From assembly GCA_964392345.1 (NCBI GenBank), contig CAYMPQ010000061.1, positions 1-10,270 on the forward strand: DNA of 10,270 nucleotides, in the 5' to 3' direction. A program made the position numbers and the translations under genes. Below are positions 1-7,378 of the stretch, piece after piece. Under the pieces are notes generated by a model, which made no database searches, had not been told where the DNA came from, and saw nothing but the letters and a program-made list of their open reading frames with translations. Each line of letters opens with the position of its first letter. Positions within the stretch are counted from its first letter, which is position 1. The stretch is from JAUVXY01 sp964392345. GTDB taxonomy: Bacteria; Actinomycetota; Humimicrobiia; Humimicrobiales; Humimicrobiaceae.

Positions 1-9
1 TTGTATCGT

Positions 10-225
10 ATGAAAGTAACAGCCATAATAAAAGACGATTTAATTTCAGAAGTGCGAAAATATGCTAAGGGTAAAAATTTAACTGATTGCCTGACAGTTG
101 CACTAAAAGAGTGGGTTGCGTTAAAACGTATAAAGGAATTGAACAAGATTGTTAGTGACAGTCCTATAGAATTTCAAAAAGACTTTAGAGCTTTAGACAT
201 CAGAAACTTAAATCGTAAACGATGA
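10..225 (+). CDS. vapB: VapB-like antitoxin of a type II toxin-antitoxin pair
   Basis: This is a small protein of 71 residues if translation starts at the ATG at base 10. An in-frame TTG at base 1 would add three residues. I prefer the ATG because MKVTAIIKDDLI lines up with the usual opening of VapB antitoxins (pattern M-[RK]-T-T-L-N-I-D-D-E-L), which forms the ribbon-helix-helix DNA-binding arm. The middle part (TDCLTVALKEWVALKR) matches the helix of this family in shape. The C-terminal third, charged and with PIEFQKDFRALD near the end, would be the part that wraps the toxin. Its stop codon overlaps the start of the PIN-domain gene in an ATGA, the normal VapBC arrangement. By family knowledge it should neutralise the toxin and repress its own promoter, but that promoter lies outside the window. 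The gene may begin before the window if an upstream start is used. Confidence 0.82.
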   Translation: MKVTAIIKDDLISEVRKYAKGKNLTDCLTVALKEWVALKRIKELNKIVSDSPIEFQKDFRALDIRNLNRKR

Positions 226-599
226 TTTTAGTAGATACATCAATATGGATTGAGTTCCTAAAAAGAAATGAAGAAGTATTTACAATAATGCAGCAAAAGC
301 TTGAAAGACGGGAGATTCTTGTAGCTGAATGTATTATTGGTGAATTACTGCAGGGCGCTAAAGATGAACACGAACAAAAAATTATTACTTCATACTGGGA
401 GTGTTTGCCTAAAATGAATGAATCTGGGATCTGGATTGAAGCAGGAGCTTATTTTGGAAGGAATAAATTAATTTCTAAAGGTGTTGGACTTATAGATGTG
501 GTAATTCTGATGATAGCAAGAAGGACAAATTCAAAGATATGGACACTTGATAAAAAACTCCTTGGTTTATTGAAGAAAAATGAGATGTTTTATATTTAA
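222..599 (+). CDS. vapC: VapC-like PIN-domain ribonuclease toxin
   Basis: This is a complete PIN domain protein of 125 residues, normal length for VapC. The four acidic positions of the metal-binding site are all visible: D5 in MILVDTSIW, E41 in CIIGELLQGA, D92 in GVGLIDVVIL and D110 in IWTLDKKL. The toxin should therefore be catalytically competent. VapC proteins are Mg2+/Mn2+-dependent endoribonucleases, several of which cut initiator tRNA, other tRNAs or the sarcin-ricin loop; the target here cannot be told from sequence. The start overlaps the antitoxin stop by four bases, implying translational coupling, and no separate Shine-Dalgarno is visible. A 139-base gap to the next gene and a separate candidate promoter there suggest the pair is its own unit. 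I am confident of the family and less so of toxicity in the cell. Confidence 0.9.
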   Translation: MILVDTSIWIEFLKRNEEVFTIMQQKLERREILVAECIIGELLQGAKDEHEQKIITSYWECLPKMNESGIWIEAGAYFGRNKLISKGVGLIDVVILMIARRTNSKIWTLDKKLLGLLKKNEMFYI

Positions 600-645
600 T
601 AAATGAGCTAAAAATGATTTTTCAATCTATAGATCAATAATTAAT

Positions 646-673
646 ATAACATCTGAAGGTAAAGTCGTATAAT
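646..673 (+). promoter_or_regulatory. Candidate promoter for the addB-addA operon
   Basis: A perfect TATAAT lies at 668-673. Sixteen bases upstream is ATAACA (646-651), which matches four of six bases of the -35 consensus. Transcription would start near 680 and leave a leader of about 60 bases before addB. In DNA this AT-rich, a TATAAT by chance is not rare, so confidence is moderate to low. Confidence 0.35.
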
Positions 674-704
674 TAAAGCTAACCATAAAGTGAATGAGAT
701 TTTA

Positions 705-727
705 CAATAAATAATTTTCATTTATTG
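705..727 (+). promoter_or_regulatory. Hairpin or operator-like inverted repeat just before addB
   Basis: CAATAAAT (705-712) and ATTTATTG (720-727) are perfect reverse complements around a 7-base loop. The repeat ends 11 bases before the addB ATG, so it would lie in the leader RNA and could mask the start region or act as a protein-binding site. The stem is almost all A-T and would be weak as RNA. No Shine-Dalgarno is visible between it and the ATG. A chance origin is possible. Confidence 0.3.
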
Positions 728-738
728 AATTTGTTAGA

Positions 739-3700
739 ATGGAAAATTTTTTAATATCTAAATTAAAGTTTATATCATACAAATATAGATTTCAGGAGAA
801 GACTCTGGTGGTTCCCAGCTTTGATATTGGATACCAGATTTTAGAAAATCTTGCCAGCTCTGGTGCAGGATGGATTAATTTTAAAGTTGCAACAGCAGCA
901 TCGCTTGCAGAAGAAATTACAGAAGAAAAGTTATATAAGGAAAAATTAGACAGGATTTCAACCCTTGAATCAAATTTTTTAGTAGATGAGATTTTTACCC
1001 GATTAGCAGAATCAGGCAGTCTCAAGTATTTTGAAAAGCACACGATAAACACAGGAATAATTAGCGCAATTGGCAGCATTATAGTAGAACTTAAATCTTC
1101 AGGCACCTCTCCCTTAGATCTTAAAAGCGAGTATTTTGTAAGCAGAAATAAGGCAGAAGATTTAAAGCTGATTTTTTTAGAATATGAAAAGATGCTAAAA
1201 GAAAAAAAATTGGTAGATTCAGTGGATATTGTAAGTGCTGCTTGCGACCTAATAGAAAATAGCATTAACCTGGAAGATAAAAAATATATTGTTCTATCCA
1301 GATATATAAGCAGTGAGGTTGAAAAAAAATTTCTGGAGAAGCTTTGTGGCAGAAGCTTAATTGTTATTGATGAAGAAGAAATTTATGGTACCAGAGAACC
1401 AAAAAATAGGTGGAAAGAGCAAGACAGGAGCGAATATAAATTTACAGATTATCCTGACATTAAATCAAATGTTGAAAGATTTAGGTGGCTGTTTGATATA
1501 GAAAATTCACCTGCTGCTTCAGATGACGGAACTATAGATATATTTAGCAGTACAGCCTACCAAAATGAAGTAAAAGAGATATTTAGAAGACTTGCTGCCA
1601 GCAGTACCCCGCTTGATAGCACTGAGATAATATATACTAAATCTGATCCTTATTTTAGTGCTATATACAGGGTATGTGAAAAGCTTGGAATTTATGCAAC
1701 ATTTTCAGAAGGTATCCCGGGAGATTTCAGCACTGTTGGAATGGCACTAAAAGGATTTATCCTATGGATAAAGGAAGACTATGGGGAAGTTCATTTAAGA
1801 AAACTTCTAAAAAATAATCTTATAAAACTCCAAAGGCAAAAACAGAGTGGCAGCAGTTTTAGTAACTTGCAGCTTGCTTACATGCTAAGGATATCAAAAA
1901 TTGGATGGGGGAGGAAGCGATACAGCCTGGTTTTAAATAAAGAAATTTTAAGGTTAGAAGACAGAATAAAAAATAAGGTAAAAGAAAATGACCTAAAAAT
2001 ATGCAAGAAAAATCTTAAATTATTGGCAGAGTTAAGAGAGTTATCAAATAAACTTTTAAATTTAGTGCCAGAAATAGACTCAGGCGGGAATATAGATTTA
2101 AAATTATTATCTGTAGGCTGCATTAAGTTTTTAGATGAATTTGTAGGCAAAAGAAATGAAAATGAGGCAAGTTTTAAGGCAACTCTTAAGGAAAGATTAA
2201 AACTATTGTCGCGGATTGCCACAAGCAGTATGCCAGTTGAAGAAGCTTCTCAAAAATTGATAGAAACCATATCTAAAATAAGATTTAAAAAATCAGGACC
2301 AAAGCCCGGTCACATTCATATTTCGGATTTTACTTATGGAGGAAGATCTGGTAGAAAAAATGTTTTTATTGTGGGACTTGATTCCAATAAATTTCCAGGG
2401 GTTAAAACTCAGGATCCCGTGCTTTTAGATGAAGAAAGAAAGAATTTAAATTATAATCTTGAGCTTTCTCAAGATAAGCTAAAAAAGAAGTTATACGAGG
2501 CAGCTTCAATGCTTGCAAGTCTTAGGGCAGAAGTTACTGTAAGTTTTTCAAACCATGATGTTAGCAGTGATGCGACACTTTATCCTTCATCAGTTTTTCT
2601 TCAAATTTTTAGGCTGAAAATAAATGACTCTGCAGCAGATTATCAAAAGATGTTTGCCTGTGTTGGCACACCAGTTGGATTTGTAAATAAACTAAAAAAA
2701 GAGATTGCAGTTGATGATACGAAGTGGTGGCTAAATAAATTAGCTGGTACCGGGACTATAAAAAATGCGAAAGAGTCTATCTTAAAGATATATCCGGGAC
2801 TTGCGAAGGGAGTTTTTGCAAGGGAATGCAGAAACAGTGACAGGCTAACTGAGTATGATGGAAAAATTAATCCCAAAGGAGATGAGCTTGACCCCAGAAA
2901 AAATGACAGTATAGTTCTTTCATGTTCAAGAATTGAACTGTTTGCTGAGTGTCCTTTTGCATATTTTATAGAATATATTCTTTCTGCAAACAGGCCGGAG
3001 GAAACTAAAAAAGACTTATCAAGATGGCTTGATGTAATGCAGAGAGGAAGCCTCTTGCATGAGGTATTTCAGAAATTTGTATATAAATTAAAAAATACTA
3101 AAAAAGTTCCCAATATGGAAATTCAGCAAAAAACGATAAATAAAATCCTTGACGGGACAGTAGAAAAGTATAGGCAAGAAGTGCCAATCTCAAACATAGC
3201 TGTTTTTAACCATGAATACAAACAGTTAAAAAGAGACCTTATTGTATTTCTTAAAGTTAACAAAGAACTCGGCAGTCCATGTTTTCTTGAAATGGAGTTT
3301 GGCTACAGGGGCAGAAGCCCTGTTAAGGTTTATATTGGAAGTGGAAGCTATATAAATCTTGCAGGAAAGATTGACAGAGTAGATAGTGTAGATGAAAACA
3401 ACTATCATGTGTGGGATTACAAAACAGGCAGTGCTTACTCCTACAATAAGGAAGCTTATGTTGCGGGTGGAACACAGATGCAGCACATACTTTATGCTAA
3501 GGCAGTAGAAGAAATATTAAAAAAGACTAATCCATCTGCAAAAGTTACAAAATCAGGATATGTACTCCCTACAGAAAAAGGCAGGAAATCCGGAAAAGGC
3601 CATTTGTTTATAAGGGACACTTCAGAGACTAAAAAGTGGCAGGGGGCTTTAACCATTATGCTTGACCTTATAAGCAGTGGAGTCTTTATAGTGTCTGATG

Positions 3701-3834
3701 AGGAAAACCCTCCATATTTAGATGACACTGATATATATGGAGATATTAATACAAAGTTAAATGTTAAGGTAAAAATAAAAAATCCTGAAAACAAGGTGAT
3801 TGGCCGATGGAAAGAATTAAAAAACTATAAATAA
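739..3834 (+). CDS. addB: AddB-like subunit with RecB-family nuclease domain (helicase-nuclease)
   Basis: This 1031-residue protein is the partner of the AddA helicase encoded next to it. Residues 1-500 correspond to the degenerate helicase part. It opens with KTLVVPSFDIG and has no GxxGxGKT, so the N-terminal Walker A present in Bacillus AddB is absent. Residues 522-570 (GHIHISDFTYGGRSG, then NVFIVGLDSNKFPG) match the conserved helicase-core segment of AddB/RecC-type proteins. The C-terminal PD-(D/E)XK nuclease is complete: SCSRIELFAECPF (728-740), H774 in RGSLLHEVF, D879 in GKIDRVD, D893 and K895 in VWDYKTG, and Q915/Y919. Canonical AddB ends in a C-x2-C-x5-C cluster that joins the cysteine of the SRxExFxxCPF region to hold 4Fe-4S; here the tail after residue 920 has no cysteine, so that cluster cannot form in the usual way. 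The protein should cut one strand of processed DNA ends. It is about 130 residues shorter than Bacillus AddB. No Shine-Dalgarno precedes the ATG. Confidence 0.88.
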   Translation: MENFLISKLKFISYKYRFQEKTLVVPSFDIGYQILENLASSGAGWINFKVATAASLAEEITEEKLYKEKLDRISTLESNFLVDEIFTRLAESGSLKYFEKHTINTGIISAIGSIIVELKSSGTSPLDLKSEYFVSRNKAEDLKLIFLEYEKMLKEKKLVDSVDIVSAACDLIENSINLEDKKYIVLSRYISSEVEKKFLEKLCGRSLIVIDEEEIYGTREPKNRWKEQDRSEYKFTDYPDIKSNVERFRWLFDIENSPAASDDGTIDIFSSTAYQNEVKEIFRRLAASSTPLDSTEIIYTKSDPYFSAIYRVCEKLGIYATFSEGIPGDFSTVGMALKGFILWIKEDYGEVHLRKLLKNNLIKLQRQKQSGSSFSNLQLAYMLRISKIGWGRKRYSLVLNKEILRLEDRIKNKVKENDLKICKKNLKLLAELRELSNKLLNLVPEIDSGGNIDLKLLSVGCIKFLDEFVGKRNENEASFKATLKERLKLLSRIATSSMPVEEASQKLIETISKIRFKKSGPKPGHIHISDFTYGGRSGRKNVFIVGLDSNKFPGVKTQDPVLLDEERKNLNYNLELSQDKLKKKLYEAASMLASLRAEVTVSFSNHDVSSDATLYPSSVFLQIFRLKINDSAADYQKMFACVGTPVGFVNKLKKEIAVDDTKWWLNKLAGTGTIKNAKESILKIYPGLAKGVFARECRNSDRLTEYDGKINPKGDELDPRKNDSIVLSCSRIELFAECPFAYFIEYILSANRPEETKKDLSRWLDVMQRGSLLHEVFQKFVYKLKNTKKVPNMEIQQKTINKILDGTVEKYRQEVPISNIAVFNHEYKQLKRDLIVFLKVNKELGSPCFLEMEFGYRGRSPVKVYIGSGSYINLAGKIDRVDSVDENNYHVWDYKTGSAYSYNKEAYVAGGTQMQHILYAKAVEEILKKTNPSAKVTKSGYVLPTEKGRKSGKGHLFIRDTSETKKWQGALTIMLDLISSGVFIVSDEENPPYLDDTDIYGDINTKLNVKVKIKNPENKVIGRWKELKNYK

Positions 3835-3860
3835 ATTAAAAGTAAAAAGCTATAAGTTTT

Positions 3861-6800
3861 ATGGAAAACAAAAAACATAAGGATACAAATAAAGATGCAA
3901 CCAGAGATCTTGCTGACAAAAAAGCAAGGGAGAAGATATCTAACAGGCTGGAGGAAAGCTTCTTTGTTGAAGCAGGTGCAGGGTCAGGTAAAACATACTG
4001 CCTGGTAGATAGAATGGTAAACCTTATAAAGAAAGGTGCTGCAAATATTGGAAATATTGCTGCTGTAACATTTACCCGTAAGGCTGCAGCAGAGCTTTCC
4101 GAAAGATTTCAAATAAAGCTGGAGGAAAATATAAAGTCTTCTTTTACTTGTGAGGATGAGAGAAAAAATATATTGCTTGCTCTTTCAAACCTTGAGCAAA
4201 TTTTTATAGGCACAATACATTCTTTTTGTTCAAAGCTACTAAGAGAAAGGCCTGTAGAGGCAGGTGTGGACCCTGGTTTTGAGGAAATAGATCAGGAGGA
4301 AGATAAAACTTATGCTGAAACTACCTGGAGCAGATTTATTGAAACAGAAAGGATTTCTGAAAATGATATATTTGCTTTTATGGATGAGATTGGGATGAGC
4401 GCAGGTGATATAAAAGAGTCTTTTATGCGTCTTGTGCAGTATCCGGATGTGGAGATTGCAGCTGAAGATGTAAAAAAACCTGATTTTTTAAGTGTAAAGA
4501 AATCAATTGTTAAATTTATCGGATATTTTGATGATAAAATTCCCGCCCATGAACCAGAAAAAGGATGGGATGATTTACAGAAAATTATAACAAAGACCAG
4601 AAATTATATAAATTCAGGTTTTCTAAAAGAAGAAAGGCTGCTACCAGTACTGCTTAAACAGATAAGTAAAAAACCTGGCGTTACTCAAAACAGATGGCCT
4701 GATGGTAACGCAAAGGAGTATCAGCAAACGATGATAGACTTTCAGGATAGTATTATCAGTCCAGCTCTTACAAGGTGGTACGAATATGTGCATAAGCATT
4801 TAATTGATTTTGCTAAAAAAGGGGAAAGATTTTATGAGGATTGGAGGAAAGAGCATTCAATATTAAACTTTGAAGATTTACTTATGAAGACAGCAAAACT
4901 TCTAAGGGATAACCATGAAGTCAGGCTGTATTTTAAAAAGAAATTTACTCATATTTTAGTAGATGAATTTCAGGATACAGATCCAATTCAGGCTGAAATA
5001 ATTTTACTTCTTACAGGGGATGATGATAATGAAAATGATTGGAGAAAGATTTTTCCAGAGCCCGGGGCGCTTTTTGTAGTAGGTGATCCAAAACAAAGCA
5101 TTTACCGATTCAGGAGGGCAGACATTGATATTTATAATATGGTTAAGGATAAATTTTTACGTGATGGCTGCGGTGTTTTAGAACTTAATTCAAATTTCAG
5201 GTCACTTCCATTTATGGAAGAAGTAGTTGATAGGACTTTTAAGGATATTTTTCCTGAAAAAGAAACAAAATACCAGGCGAAATATTTTCCTTTAAAAACA
5301 GTCAGAAATTCAGAAGACGAATTTAGCTCTGGAATAATGGAAAATCCTATTGAAAAAGTAGGGGGCAATAATGCAGGCAGGGTTGCAGAAGAGGACGCAA
5401 AAAGAATTTCTATGTGGATAAAAGAAGCAACCAGCGGGGGTATAAAGTTGCAGCGGACTGACGAAGAAATAAAACAGGGACTGACAGAAAAGGCAGAATA
5501 TTCTGATTTTTTAATACTTGCTAAAGGGAAGAAACATCTAAGCAAGTATGCTGAGGCTTTAGAGCTTCGGGGTATTCCATATGATATTTCAGGGAGCGAA
5601 AGTTTTGGAAGCTCGAATGAGTTAAAAGAGATTTACAAGCTATTTATGGCAATAGAAGATGAAAGAGATCCAGTTTCACTAATTTCGGCACTGCGAGGCC
5701 TGTTTTTTGGAATAAGTGATGATGTGCTGTATAAGTTTAAAAAAGCAGGTGGATGGTTTTCATATTTTAGCAAAGTGCCGGATGGTTTTTCCGAAATTTC
5801 TGCAGCCTTTAGCAGGCTAAAAGAATATAGGGAGATAATAAAAACATACACCCCGCAGGTAGCTGCTGAGATTATAATTGAAAAGCTTGGAACTGTTCCT
5901 CTTGCGTTATCAGAGGATAATGGAGTTGCAAAAGTGGGTAACATTTTTAAAGCACTTCAGCTTATAAAAGGATTTACAGAAGATATGATAGGAACATTTT
6001 CTGACTTTACTGCCGGTCTTGGCGATCTTTTAGATTCAAAGGATATTGAATCAGCAAATATTGCACTTTCTGATAAAAATGCAGTTAGGATTATGAATCT
6101 TCATAAAGCAAAAGGCCTTGAGGCTCCTGTAGTGATTTTAGCTGACCCTCTGGGCGAGATTAAACAGTGGGATCCAGAACTTCATATAACAAGAACTGAA
6201 GGAAATAAAGCAAAGGGATATTTTGCTGTTATAAAGAAGGGCAGCAATTATACTTCTGAGATTATTGGTTTTCCTAAAGATTGGAAAGAAAAATCCAATG
6301 AGGAGAAAAAATACGAAGATGCTGAAAGGCGAAGGCTTGAATATGTTGCTGTTACGAGGGCTAAAAATATTTTAGTTGTAAGCACTTACAGGGAGGGCAG
6401 TAGAGTTAAGGCCTGGGAGTTTCTTTATGATTGTCTAAAGAATGCTCCAGAGATAAAGGTTGAAGATGTGGTTGAAGATATAGGAAGGGAAGTTTTTAGC
6501 ATTAGTAAAGATAAATGGCAGAGGCAGCAAGAGATAATTGCTAAGAGTATTGAAGATATTGGGGAGGATTCTTACAGACTTACTAATGTAACTGCTGAAG
6601 CTAAGGAAGGGGTAATTTTCTCTGAAGGAGCTGCAGGTGGAATGAGCTGGGGAAGGATTGTCCATAAGGCAGTAGAGCTTGTTTGCAGGGGGAAGTATGA
6701 AAAGTTAAAGACAGTTGCTGGCAAGTGGCTTGAAGAGGAAGGAAGGCCTAAAGATGAGATTGATAAACTAATTGGTCTTATTGATAAGTATATGGAAAGT

Positions 6801-7067
6801 GATTTATGGAAGAGGATAGCAAGTGCAGATGAGAAGTATTTTGAGGTTCCTTTTGCATTGGGTGAAGCTGGCAGCATAGTGCACGGAGTTATTGATTTAG
6901 TTTTTAAAGAAGCAGGCGAGTGGGTTATTGTAGATTACAAGACAGATGATTTTGAAAAGGATGAGGAGAGGAAGAAAGCATACGAGAAGCAGGTAGAGCT
7001 GTATAAGAAATATTGGGAAGAGATAAGCGAGGAGAGGGTTAAGGAAAGTTTCTTATTTAGATTATAA
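3861..7067 (+). CDS. addA: AddA-like UvrD-family helicase-nuclease subunit
   Basis: This 1068-residue protein is the motor and second nuclease of an AddAB complex. Superfamily 1 helicase motifs appear in order: Walker A VEAGAGSGKT (36-45), motif Ia AAVTFTRKAAAELSER (67-82), IFIGTIHSFC (114-123), motif II LVDEFQDTDP (366-375), motif III LFVVGDPKQSIYRFRRAD (404-421), motif IV LELNSNFRS (440-448), motif V NLHKAKGLEAPVVILA (746-761) and motif VI RLEYVAVTRAK (825-835). The C-terminal RecB-family nuclease has H935, D1012 (VHGVIDLVF), D1025 and K1027 (VIVDYKTD) and Q1044/Y1048, so it should be active. It unwinds DNA from double-strand breaks 3'-5' and cuts the strand it tracks on, feeding RecA-dependent repair and degrading foreign linear DNA. 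It starts 26 bases after addB, so the two are almost certainly one operon. It is shorter than Bacillus AddA (about 1230), with a compact insertion region. No Shine-Dalgarno is visible before the ATG. Confidence 0.93.
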   Translation: MENKKHKDTNKDATRDLADKKAREKISNRLEESFFVEAGAGSGKTYCLVDRMVNLIKKGAANIGNIAAVTFTRKAAAELSERFQIKLEENIKSSFTCEDERKNILLALSNLEQIFIGTIHSFCSKLLRERPVEAGVDPGFEEIDQEEDKTYAETTWSRFIETERISENDIFAFMDEIGMSAGDIKESFMRLVQYPDVEIAAEDVKKPDFLSVKKSIVKFIGYFDDKIPAHEPEKGWDDLQKIITKTRNYINSGFLKEERLLPVLLKQISKKPGVTQNRWPDGNAKEYQQTMIDFQDSIISPALTRWYEYVHKHLIDFAKKGERFYEDWRKEHSILNFEDLLMKTAKLLRDNHEVRLYFKKKFTHILVDEFQDTDPIQAEIILLLTGDDDNENDWRKIFPEPGALFVVGDPKQSIYRFRRADIDIYNMVKDKFLRDGCGVLELNSNFRSLPFMEEVVDRTFKDIFPEKETKYQAKYFPLKTVRNSEDEFSSGIMENPIEKVGGNNAGRVAEEDAKRISMWIKEATSGGIKLQRTDEEIKQGLTEKAEYSDFLILAKGKKHLSKYAEALELRGIPYDISGSESFGSSNELKEIYKLFMAIEDERDPVSLISALRGLFFGISDDVLYKFKKAGGWFSYFSKVPDGFSEISAAFSRLKEYREIIKTYTPQVAAEIIIEKLGTVPLALSEDNGVAKVGNIFKALQLIKGFTEDMIGTFSDFTAGLGDLLDSKDIESANIALSDKNAVRIMNLHKAKGLEAPVVILADPLGEIKQWDPELHITRTEGNKAKGYFAVIKKGSNYTSEIIGFPKDWKEKSNEEKKYEDAERRRLEYVAVTRAKNILVVSTYREGSRVKAWEFLYDCLKNAPEIKVEDVVEDIGREVFSISKDKWQRQQEIIAKSIEDIGEDSYRLTNVTAEAKEGVIFSEGAAGGMSWGRIVHKAVELVCRGKYEKLKTVAGKWLEEEGRPKDEIDKLIGLIDKYMESDLWKRIASADEKYFEVPFALGEAGSIVHGVIDLVFKEAGEWVIVDYKTDDFEKDEERKKAYEKQVELYKKYWEEISEERVKESFLFRL

Positions 7068-7149
7068 AATTAAAGAAAGGAAATTCTTAGATACTTATAT
7101 CAGAAGCTTATAATTATTATTAGATATGTTATAGCAGAAAAATATTGTA

Positions 7150-7169
7150 ATACTATTTATTTATAGTAT
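7150..7169 (+). terminator. Weak AT-only hairpin, possible end signal for addA
   Basis: ATACTAT (7150-7156) and ATAGTAT (7163-7169) are perfect reverse complements around a 6-base loop, followed by a short T run (7171-7174). It lies about 80 bases after the addA stop. The stem has a single G-C pair, so it would be a poor rho-independent terminator. I list it because it is the only candidate in the expected place. Confidence 0.2.
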
Positions 7170-7228
7170 ATTTTAGAAGAATAATTTTACTGAAGACTTA
7201 GATACTATTTGGATTATAAATATTATTT

Positions 7229-7257
7229 TTGAAAGCTTTTTAGAATTGCTTTATTAT
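7229..7257 (+). promoter_or_regulatory. Sigma70-like promoter for the HD-Hsp90-like gene
   Basis: TTGAAA (7229-7234, five of six consensus bases) and TATTAT (7252-7257, five of six) are separated by exactly 17 bases. An overlapping TATAAT sits at 7255-7260 but at a poorer 20-base spacing. Transcription would begin near 7264, giving a leader of about 120 bases. This supports independent transcription of the downstream gene. Confidence 0.5.
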
Positions 7258-7258
7258 A

Positions 7259-7284
7259 ATATTACTTTTAATTAAAAATAATAT
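7259..7284. promoter_or_regulatory. Near-perfect 26-base palindrome at the presumed transcription start, operator candidate
   Basis: The outer arms ATATTA (7259-7264) and TAATAT (7279-7284) and the 12-base core TTTTAATTAAAA (7266-7277) form one inverted repeat in which 12 of 13 base pairs match; only C7265/A7278 breaks it. It begins two bases after the -10 box and spans the likely +1, the classic position for a repressor site. Its A-T composition raises the chance background, and no repressor gene is next to it. Confidence 0.4.
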
Positions 7285-7306
7285 GAAAATAGCCAGAATT
7301 TTTAAT

Positions 7307-7350
7307 AGTTAAAATAAATAGTTGTTATTAAAATTTTTAAAATTTTAACT
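7307..7350. repeat. 9-base inverted repeat in the leader of the HD-Hsp90-like gene
   Basis: AGTTAAAAT (7307-7315) and ATTTTAACT (7342-7350) are perfect reverse complements separated by 26 bases. The repeat lies in the presumed leader, ending about 30-40 bases before the start codon. It could fold in RNA or bind a protein, but given the composition chance is a real alternative. Confidence 0.3.
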
Positions 7351-7378
7351 GAGAATAAAAATTATTTAAAAGAATTAA

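Larger units (their letters stand above)
7068..7378. other. 311-base very AT-rich intergenic region
   Basis: I find no supported gene here. Both frames and strands are broken by frequent stops and there is no recognisable RNA gene. The region holds a weak hairpin (7150-7169), a sigma70-like promoter (7229-7257), a 26-base near-palindrome (7259-7284) and a 9-base inverted repeat (7307-7350). It separates the addBA operon from the HD-Hsp90-like gene. No GC-rich rho-independent terminator is visible after addA, so how its transcript ends is unclear. Confidence 0.75.

Noticed and set aside
1..9. TTG at base 1 as the antitoxin start
   Set aside because: The ATG at base 10 matches the normal beginning of VapB proteins, so the three extra residues are probably not translated. 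It stays possible, because the upstream context is cut off.
610..622. AAAAA-TGA-TTTTT hairpin after vapC as a terminator
   Set aside because: The stem is only five A-T pairs with a 3-base loop and is too weak to support; such repeats are common in this composition.
792..1265. Antisense open frame of 157 codons inside addB, and similar ones on the minus strand within addB, addA and the HD gene
   Set aside because: They are mirror images of well-supported genes, have Ser/Phe/Leu-rich low-information sequence, and show no recognisable domain or start signal.
7068..7378. CRISPR array, tRNA or small RNA gene in the long gap
   Set aside because: There are no regularly spaced direct repeats, no cloverleaf or TψC-like sequence, and no GC-rich structured stretch.
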